A stretch of 64,000 nucleotides of DNA from Kingdonia uniflora (Eukaryota; Streptophyta; Magnoliopsida; Ranunculales; Circaeasteraceae): NCBI GenBank assembly GCA_014058105.1, contig JACGCM010001659.1, positions 4,216,001 through 4,280,000 on the forward strand, in the 5' to 3' direction. The position numbers were made by a program, and so were the translations under genes. Position 1 is the first letter of the stretch. Each line of letters begins with the position of its first letter. Below the pieces are notes generated by a model. The model had not been told where the DNA came from, made no database searches, and saw only the letters and a program-made list of their open reading frames with translations. This document shows, piece after piece, positions 56,225 through 64,000 of this stretch.

Positions 56225-57106
56225 TGTGAGGGCTTATTTCTAATCCTCATACACAATCCGATATTCGAGCTCATACAGTTTGAAGTTAGCACATGGGTAA
56301 CTAACCATGGGCTGAAGTCAAGCAGTTCTCAATACAAACTTTCCCATCTACAACTCGGGGATGTCAAAGCATCCAATAACATCGCTCTCCAGAAAGTACT
56401 CAGATGTCTATCAATAGTTCAGATATATGTGTATCCTCATCTACAAATCAGGGATGTCAAAGCATCCAATAACATCGCACTGCAGAAAGTACTCAGACGT
56501 CTATCAATAGTTTGGATACATACGAATACTATTAAAGATCGTATCTTTACCAAACTGTTCGGAGATATCGAAGCATCCTATGACTTCTAGGTATAGAAGA
56601 TACTCCTCCAGTTATTAACAGGTCGTATGGATGTGAACACCACAAGAGATCGTATCCTCCCAACGGTCTGAAGATGCAACTAAAGAATATTAATAGATCC
56701 GTTACAGATTAACAAATATTAAGACGTTACAAAAAACCATTATGAAGACTCATCAAAACCTGATATTTTAACGTTCCTCATCAATGTAACCAACGGTCAT
56801 ATTATTGGACCTATAAAAAGAGACCTGGAGATGAGGATCCAGGATGGCTATTATCACCTACAAAACTCTGAGAGAAGGTCATCCTTACCAAAACTTAGAT
56901 ATTCTACCACTTTCTCTCTTTGTAATAGCTAGCATCTAAATAAAGCTCATACTTTCAGAAATCCTCAGGAGAGGTTATGGCTTTTTACCCATTCTAGGGT
57001 TTTCTACGCTAAAACTCGTGTCTATTGCTTTTTGTTCCCAACCGTAGTTCTACATTTTAAAGGTGTAAAACACTTTTTTCGGCCTCTATGAAAATAGGCT
57101 ATTACA
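56225..57106 (+). repeat. Element E 5' LTR, 882 bp, with an internal 93-bp tandem duplication
   Basis: TGTGAGGGCTTATTTC to GGCTATTACA, matching the ends of the C LTR. GATGTCAAAGCATCCAATAA starts at 56360 and recurs 93 bases later at 56453 with the surrounding sequence. The start could be two bases earlier because of a TGTGTG run. Confidence 0.88.
56812..56820 (+). promoter_or_regulatory. Element E LTR TATA box
   Basis: TATAAAAAG follows GGACC; the same box is present in the C LTR on the minus strand. Confidence 0.6.
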
Positions 57107-57108
57107 TT

Positions 57109-57124
57109 TGGCGCCGTCTGTGGG
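57109..57124 (+). other. Element E primer-binding site
   Basis: TGGCGCCGTCTGTGGG lies two bases after the LTR end. C has one difference. The primer tRNA is not assigned. Confidence 0.82.
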
Positions 57125-57184
57125 AATCAAAGCATACAATCAAACATTCTCCAATCCAATTTTTACCGCATTCACTTTTGAAAA

Positions 57185-58576
57185 ATGGCAAATCAAGACA
57201 AATCACACCACGTCCTGGCTGACGCTGCTGAAGGAGCAACAGATTTGCGAACAACTGTCCAAGCGGAAGCTGAACGACGAATGGAACTAGAGAAATAGTT
57301 CGCCAGCGTGTAGGACGCACTCAGAGCACTTCAAGATCAGATAATAGAAAATCTGAGGCCACAGATCGCTCTGCCTATGACCTTGAGGATATCGGTCAAT
57401 GATCGCTTGGGAAACCGAGGCAAGAATCCAATGCTTCCTGAGATTCAGCCAGAACCAGTCCTACCGCAGAGTCACATCAATCCACCATTACCTGCTGGAG
57501 AGATAATAGATCTACAGTAAGAACAATAGCAAAACAAAGAAAATCCTCAAGTTTCAGTCTATGACCGCATAGGAGAAGCAACAGGAGAGCATAATCCTGC
57601 GGAAGGACTAGCAAAAAGATAAGTTGCCACGTCTTGCCTACATCTCACTCCGGAACAGGTGGATAGGCGTATCAAGGAACTGTTAGACGCTCAAATACAC
57701 ACTACATAAAATAGCTATCTTAAACTACAGAAGAGCCCACTCGCACAGGAGTTGTTAAATGAGGAAGTGCCCGCCAGTTTTCATATTCCAAAGATCCAGA
57801 AATATAAGGGGGGAGACCCTGTGGAATACGTCCAAGAATTTTAGGATTCTTTGGGACTACATTCAACATCTAACCACATCCTCTGCCGCCTCTTTCCGAC
57901 CAATTTAAAAGAAGAACCTTTACGATGGTTCCACACACTCAATGAGGGATCTATCTTCTCTTTCGAACAACTTCGCGAACTGTTTGTCAAAAACTATTCA
58001 CACAATAAGGACAAGGAGGAGAGTCTTTCTTCTTTGTTCAGCCTCAAGTAGACACCAGATGAAAAATTAGAAATGTTCACCAGGAAAATTTTTGGGCTAG
58101 CTCAAAAAATTGACAACCTCGACAAGAAGATTATAATCTCCGCTTTCACCAATGCTCTACTGGCAGATGGACGAGTCAAGGAGCACCTAGTTGTCAACAA
58201 ACCACAGACATTGGAGGACATGATCGAGAAGGTCAACAACTTCATCGACCTTGAACGGCTGACAACGGAGAGACCAAGACCTCAACGCACCACCCTACTA
58301 ACAAAAGGCCATCCCGATGAACGAGCCCATAACAACAATAAAGACTATGGGGGAGATAAGAAGCGATTCAAATCTAATGACAATCAAGGACGCCAAGGGC
58401 GAAGGAAGCCAATACCTTGTATACCACAGTTAATAACTACTCTGGCAGATTTATATCTGCAGATACAAAAAGATGAATGCTTCAGGACTGCCAATACTCT
58501 TACACCCATACAGGAAAGCCTTACTGCATTCACCACTAGATTCAACATCATGACACAGAGCGGTGTTTCCCACTGA
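57185..58576 (+). pseudogene. gag: Element E gag, broken
   Basis: MANQDKSHHVLADAAEGATD starts at 57185. The capsid domain has YKGGDPVEYVQEF, FHTLNEGSIFSFEQLRELFV and FTRKIFGLAQKIDNLDK. The C-terminus turns basic (DKKRFKSNDNQGRQGRRK). Stops occur after MELEK (57297), FASV, IIDLQ, AEGLAKR, the DAQIHTT segment, QEF (57841) and SLFSLK (58051), nearly all in one frame. No zinc knuckle is visible, as in C. Confidence 0.87.
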
Positions 58577-59380
58577 TATATTTTCTCCATACTATATTTG
58601 CACAAGGATGAATGCTGGAGCATATTGTTGACATCGAAAGTTACAAGGATGGCAGCTACAAGTCTGACACCAAGATCGTCCGAGTTGACAAAATAAATGA
58701 AAAAAAACATTTGTATTTCATTGAGACTCAGAAAATCAACAACTCCAACAGATTCAAGCGTAGGCATGTCGGACAATGCCATGATCTGACAATAAGAGAT
58801 AAAGAAGCCCGTTTGTTGCCAGAATCCAGTAATTGGCGAGCCGGGATTTCTTTCGGAGACTGTGACGTTCGTCACGTCAACTTTCCGCACCACGATGCTC
58901 TCATCATCATGATAAAAATGAGTAATATAGTTTTACATACGATGAGGATCGATACAGGCAGCAACATCAAACTAATTTTTCAGAGCACAATTGACCAAAT
59001 GGGTTTAGCAGACATGGTTGAACCATGTGATATCAATGTCTCTGGATTCAACGGCTCTATGGAAGAGCGCGTTGGGAAAATTATACTTCCCATCACAGCC
59101 GGGCCAGTCATACTTGACGTAGTCTTCTACGTCGTCAAAGCCAAATCCCGTTACCTTGGCATCATGGGACGACCATGATTACATGACATGAAAGCTATTC
59201 CCTCCACATATCATCAGGCATTATGATTTGATTGGAAAGGATGGATCTATGAAATTAAAGGAAGCCAAAAATTAGCTCGAGCCTGTGATAATACTATTGA
59301 AACTAAGCCAGCTGCAGCAGCTCCTGCATAGCAATTACATAATTTAATTCCAAAAGAACCTTAGTTGCCAGACGTCGAAC
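58577..59380 (+). pseudogene. Element E aspartic protease region
   Basis: Open from 58612 to 59178 with the active site RIDTGSNIKLIF near 58947, GFNGSMEERVGKIILPI and LGIMGRP, then a stop where C has Trp. It corresponds to the C protease throughout. Confidence 0.88.
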
Positions 59381-60360
59381 CAACAGAGTACATAGAGATC
59401 AGCGGCACATACAGAGGAACTCACATTAGGACTCTCTTAAGTACGAAGGAGCGCTCGAGTCTCATATAATTTCTCACAGAAAACAATGACGTTTTTGCAT
59501 GAACGTTTCATGAAATGCCAGGGATCGATCCAGCTATAGCATGCCACAAGCTCGGGCTGAAAGATAAAGCAGAATCGGTCAAACAAAAGCAACTAACTCT
59601 AGCACCAAAACCGCGAGATGAAATGAATAAAGAGATTGATAAATTGATTGAGGTCGGTTTCATTCACAAAGCTATTTACCCAGACTGGATCTCGAACATT
59701 GTCGCAGTCCCTAAAAAGAAGGGCAAAATAGGAATCTATGTTGATTTCATGGATCTTAACAAACACACTCCGAAAGATAGCTTTCCACTTCCAATTATCA
59801 ATCACCTACTCAATTTAACAGCAGGGCATGAACTACTCTCAATGATGGACCCTGTATCGGTATATAATCAGATACCACTTCTTCCTGAAGATCAAGACAA
59901 GACTGCGTTCATTACTAAACAAGGTCTATATTGCTATAGAGTCACGCCCTTCGGCCTGAAGAATGCCAGCACTACCTATCAGAAATATATGACTCAAATG
60001 TTCAAAAACCATTATGGTAAAACAATGGAGGTCTACATTGACGATATGCTCTGCAAAAGTCTCAAGAAAAGAGACCATCTTACAGATTTGCGAGCGACTT
60101 TCAAGATTTTGTGATCTTATAAGAAGCGCTTAAATCCTAAAAATTGCCAGTCCGGGGTACAATCTGGAAAGTTTTTAGGCCACTTAATAAGCAAAAGGGG
60201 AATTGAAGATGATCCATCAAACATACGAGCTATTTTAGCTACGCCTTTGCCAAAGACAAAAAAGGACGTTCAGAAACTAGTGGAAAAGATTGCAGCACTC
60301 AACAAATATGTATCCAAATCATCATCAGATGTTAACCTCTGTTCATTCTGCTAAGACGGG
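59381..60360 (+). pseudogene. Element E reverse transcriptase, catalytic box intact
   Basis: A 199-codon open segment (59515-60114) contains YPDWISNIVAVPKKKGKIG, FPLPIINHLL, MMDPVSVYNQIPLLPEDQ, FGLKNASTTYQKYM and the box VYIDDMLCKS near 60031-60060. A stop follows FKIL at 60114. The thumb/connection continues in pieces with FLGHLISKRG. Compared with C, the YIDD box is kept but the frame is shorter. Confidence 0.9.
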
Positions 60361-60950
60361 GTACATCTCAAGGAAAATTAAAGAAAGACCCAGAGATCGA
60401 ATGCACAGATAAATGCGAAGCAGCCTTCTCTAAACTCAAGCGTTATTTGGGCAAACTACCAGTTATGAGCACGTCAGCAGAAGGAGAAGAACTGACAGTA
60501 TACCTAGCCGTCACTGATACATATCTCAGCTCTGTTCTCCTCCGACTCGAAGAAAAGATTGAGAAACCAATCTATTTTATCAGCAAGACCCTGACTCCCA
60601 CGGAAATGAGATACACCAAGATCGAGAACCTTTTTCTTGCTCTCGTCTATACATCCCAAAAGTTAAAACAATATTTCCAAGCTCTTACCATTCGCGTTTT
60701 AACGAACTATCAACTTCGTGAGATCTTATCCAAGTGTGAAAAAACTTGACGTATTCAACAATGGTCAGTAACACTTGGGGAGCACGATATACATTTTGAG
60801 CCACGTCATTCTGAAAAGGGTCAAGCTGTAGCATTTTTCCTAGCAGACTTTCTAGTAGAGGATCTTGATTGGGAAGAAAAATTTATTGATCAGAAAGATG
60901 AGCCGCTCGCAGATCAATCCAAGGATAATTCAGATTGGGTAACAAGGAAA
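60361..60950 (+). pseudogene. Element E first RNase H, broken
   Basis: Open from 60447 to 60749 with LTVYLAVTDTYLSSVLLR, FISKTLTPTEMRYTKIE and RVLTNYQLREILSKC. A stop follows at 60749. The linker DWEEKFIDQKDE leads to the second RNase H. Confidence 0.82.
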
Positions 60951-61560
60951 GGTTGATGACTGTCGATTGACGGTTCTGTCAGTCCATCTGGATCAGGGAT
61001 TGGAATCATTTGTATCACTCCCTCCAATGATTTGCTCAAAAAATACGCTCACCTCAGTTTTGAAGCAACTAATAACGAAGCAGAATATGAGGCTTTAATT
61101 CATGGTCTAGACATGGAAATCACACTGGGAGTAGCAGAACTTTCTGTCTACACAGATTCATTACTAATAGTCAACCATTACACAGGCGTCTATCAAACCA
61201 ATGGGAGAATGGTCGACTATGCTGCTGCCATGGTTGAACGAATGAAAAAATTCTAGACAGTTTCCATAGAGCATCTTCCCAGTAGAGAAAATAGACATTC
61301 AGATACACTCGCTTACCTTGCTGGGGTCCTCGGATCCGAAGCTCATTACTTAAAGATCGACACCATTTCTAACCCCAGTATCAATACCATCGAAGCCAAC
61401 GCCATTAATACTGGGGGCAACGAAGAGATCGAGGATGATTGGAGAAAGCCTTTCATTACTTACATCGGACCTCACAATAAATTCGACGTGCCACTTCCTG
61501 AGGATCCTACGAAGCGGCGGAGATTAATTAACAACCCTCGAAGATACACTGTTCAGGACA
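60951..61560 (+). pseudogene. Element E second RNase H (Tat-type additional RNase H) and linker
   Basis: LSIDGSVSPSGSGIGIICI (D), ATNNEAEYEALIHGL (E) and VYTDSLLIVNHYTGVYQT (D) keep the acidic set, ending ENRHSDTLAYLAGVLG. Stops occur before LSID (60955) and after MKKF (61256). The extra RNase H between pol RNase H and integrase marks the Tat lineage. Confidence 0.86.
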
Positions 61561-62685
61561 ATCTCCTATACAAAATTTTGGTCACTGGTCCCTGCCTCCT
61601 TTATCTGTCTGACAAAGAAGCACAGTAATTCTTGCATGATCTACGCGAAGGCACGTGCGGATCACATGCAACAGGACGATCTCTTGCAAGCAGAGCGTTA
61701 ACTCAAAGAATTTTTTGGCCTAAGATGAAAGTGCAGGCAATCAAATATGCCTATAAGTGTGATGTTTGTCAGCGGCACGAACCTAAAATTCGAGCTCCAG
61801 TACTAGAACTGCACTCGAGCCAAGTCACTTGGCCATTCAGATGATGGGCTCTCAATCTCGTGGGAGAGCTTCCTACAGCACCAGGAAAATAAAAACATTT
61901 ATTGGTCGCTACAGACTACTTTACTAAATGGGTAGAAGCAGTTCCGTTGTGCCAAACCCGAGAAGACGAAGTCATCAGATTTATCTGGGAGAACATTATT
62001 ATCCGATTTTGCAGACCACATCTCATCCGAATTGATAATGGACCACAGTTCGTTGGTTCTAAGATTGTCGCATTCCTCAATGAGCACAACATCATTCATT
62101 CCTCATCCAACCCTTATTACCCACAAGGAAATGGACAGGCTAAGATTACTAATCGAACTATTGTAGATGACATCAAGAAATGTTTAGAGGACAAAAAGGG
62201 GAACTGGGTGAATGAATTACCACGCATACTTTGGGCCCACCGAACAACTCCTTGAACCGCAATAGGCTGTACACCATTCTTATTGGCTTATGGGACTGAA
62301 GCCATCATTCCCACCCAGTATTATCACCCAATACATGATCACGAGATGACAGATAAAGAAAATGAATTTCAGATCGCATAAAATCTAAATTTGATCGAAG
62401 AAATACGTGACAGAGCCCTTGTGAATCTAGGAAGATATCATCTTTCTTTATCCCGGCCGTATAACAGGCGTGTCCAACACAGAGAATTTAAAGTTAAAGA
62501 CCTCGTTCTCAGAGAAATCCCACCATATCGCAAAACACCTAATGCTGGGAAGCTGGCAGAGAATTGAGATGGTCCTTTTATCGTAACTGGAATGAGTGGT
62601 TTAGGATCCTATGATTTCAGTACGTATGATGGAGTCCCAGTATCTAATCCATGGAATACTCACCGATTGAAGCTGTATTGAAGAT
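61561..62685 (+). pseudogene. Element E integrase with two catalytic substitutions
   Basis: The HHCC finger ends CDVCQRH near 61760. The core reads WALNLVGE, RIDNGPQF and NGQAKITN. The first Asp is Asn and the Glu is Lys, whereas C keeps Asp and Glu. Stops lie at 61628, 61844, 61890, 62255 and about 62380. The end NPWNTHRLKLY is near 62650-62680. Confidence 0.9.
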
Positions 62686-62779
62686 AAAAATGCTGTAACA
62701 TCCGATATTGTGCAATAAAGTACTTTTCAGCATCATTTTGCAAGATTTAAGCATTTCCGCAATTTTCGTCTATCCCAGA

Positions 62780-63340
62780 GTATAATTACATCATAGCTGT
62801 TCAAATAGATTCACTCTCACAAGGTCGCTTATTGAGATGAACAATTTGATCTGCCAGAGATGCGCCATACAACTATTCAATATTCAGAGATGTCTCAATA
62901 CGGTCGCTTATTGATACGCTCAATTTGACCTGTAACTGAGACCTACATGATAGCTTCTCAAATAAATACACTCTCATAAGGTCACTTATTGAGACAATCA
63001 ATTCGATATGCCAGAGATGTACCATACAGCTATCCAAAATCCAAAGATGCCTCAGTACGGTCGCTTATTTCGACTTGTGACTGAGGCCTACATCATAGCT
63101 ATTCAAATAAATTCGCTCTCACAAGATCACTTATTGAGATAAACTATTCGATCTACCAGAGATGTGCGATACAGCTATCCAATATCCAAAGATGTCTCGA
63201 TACAGTCGCTTACTGATACGTTCAATTCGACCTATGACTGAGACCTACAACATCGATTCTTAAATATACTCGCTCGCCAAAGGTTGCTTATCGATTCATT
63301 CGATTCGATCTGGCTGAGACTCATTAATCAGCTATTCAAA
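62780..63340 (+). repeat. Element E 3' tandem repeats, period about 145-157 bp
   Basis: TGCCAGAGATG-type landmarks fall at 62852, 63009 and 63154, each followed by CATACA and later by GGTCGCTTATTGA. Each unit is itself two diverged halves sharing GTCGCTTATTGA and TTCAATTCGA. A more degraded unit extends to about 63400. The array is related to that in element C. Confidence 0.82.
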
Positions 63341-63567
63341 CATTTTATAACTCTCTTTACAGTTTCTTATTGACTTGTTCAATTCGACCTATGTACAAGA
63401 GAATACGATACCGCTGCAATCATATCTCTACATTGGCATTTACTGGTTCATTTAATTCGAAAATACAAAAAGGTTACATAACAAAAACATTTTCTACTAA
63501 ACTTCTGACATTTTTCTACAGCAAGGACATATTTACACTCTGGTTCATTACAATATAGACGATGAAA

Positions 63568-64000
63568 CTACCTTTCACACTTTGGGCGTACAACATTCGA
63601 ACTTTCCCCAGGCCCAGATGAAAGGAAAATAGGGAAAGGGATAGTCGCATCAACTATAGTGGAAGGTGCATTCAACAGTTCCATAACTCTCGGCATCAAA
63701 TTATCTATATAAGATAACCACCCTAGCTGCAAATCACATTCCATGCAGTATTCAGTTGAAGCAGCCAAGATCAACTCACGCTATGCTCGAAATTTCTCTA
63801 CATCAGCGTGCAACATAGCCATAGCTTGCAACGTAGCATTATCTGTAGTCAACAACGTAGCTTCCCAAAATTCGGCCTTCACCTTGTTTAGTTCGTTTTC
63901 CAGAACCTTAAATCGGTCTACCAGAGATTTTTTCTCCTGCAGCAACGAATCTCTATATTGCTTCATTATCTGCACACTACGCTCCATCTCCTGCTTCAGA
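63568..64000 (-). pseudogene. Antisense ORF between pol and 3' LTR of element E, partial
   Basis: On the minus strand one frame runs from the window edge through MERSVQIMKQYRDSLLQEKK to VVRPKCER at 63568. It is interrupted by one TAG at 63778. The first half (63987-63781) is a predicted coiled coil with heptads around LVDRFKVLENELNKVKAEF; the second is mixed. Tat-lineage elements such as Grande and Retand are known to carry extra, sometimes antisense, ORFs in this place. The N-terminus is outside the window and the function is unknown. Confidence 0.62.

Larger units (their letters stand above)
56225..64000 (+). mobile_element. Element E: Tat-lineage Ty3/gypsy retrotransposon, 3' end beyond window
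   Basis: It has an 882-bp 5' LTR, a primer site, gag, DTGS protease, RT with YIDD, RNase H, a second RNase H, integrase, 3' tandem repeats, and an antisense ORF running out of the window. Protein segments are closely similar to element C throughout. Stops are frequent. It sits in the PMD pseudogene. Confidence 0.93.

Noticed and set aside
63370..63558. 62-codon plus-strand ORF after the E repeats
   Set aside because: It covers the degraded last repeat unit and AT-rich DNA and has no motif.

Overview
This window is AT-rich plant nuclear DNA, probably from a eudicot, made almost entirely of transposable elements inserted into one another. I found no intact host gene, tRNA, rRNA or CRISPR array. 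The plant assignment rests on Athila-type and Tat-type Ty3/gypsy elements, a Ty1/copia element, Mutator-like elements (MULEs) with FAR1-type transposase and SWIM motifs, a plant mobile domain (PMD) gene, introns with GT-AG ends, and tRNA-Asp and tRNA-iMet type primer sites. The species cannot be named from the sequence.

Layout. A (1-9713, +) is an Athila-like element; its 5' LTR is cut by the window edge and its 3' LTR is complete. A interrupts B (9714-18036, -), an Athila-like element of a second LTR family. B interrupts C (18037-24610, -), a Tat-lineage gypsy element. C lies in older DNA that begins with a MULE transposase/SWIM plus OTU-protease remnant (24611-26142) and a roughly 167-bp tandem repeat. 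Into that repeat a 10,026-bp MULE (26781-36806) inserted, with a perfect 9-bp target duplication. It carries a PMD gene with a coiled-coil tail, a second unrecognised gene, and an antisense MURA/FAR1-type transposase. Next comes D1 (37024-44335, -; TSD CATAC), a non-autonomous element with B-type LTRs and no pol; its right LTR holds a 742-bp hAT-like element with its own 8-bp TSD. A PMD pseudogene follows (44731-45103), split by a gag-less Ty1/copia element F (45104-55979, -). F is itself interrupted by D2 (47189-54064, -), a second D-family copy. The PMD pseudogene resumes at 55980 and is cut by E (56225 to beyond the window end, +), a Tat-lineage gypsy element related to C.

How it works together. 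The retroelement genes carry many stops and frameshifts, so most copies are dead. Long terminal repeats, primer sites and polypurine tracts are still recognisable. D1 and D2 keep B-type LTRs, leader and primer site but encode only a gag-tail/acidic ORF, so they look like derivatives once mobilised by B-type partners. The most unusual object is the MULE. Seven clusters of an imperfect palindrome built on TTCGACAATTAATTGTCGAA lie in its UTRs, introns and intergenic spaces and stay out of recognisable exons.

Taking out the nested insertions on paper leaves about 3.4 kb of older DNA: transposase/OTU remnant, tandem repeat, spacer, PMD pseudogene. This may be an older PMD-bearing MULE hit by a younger one.
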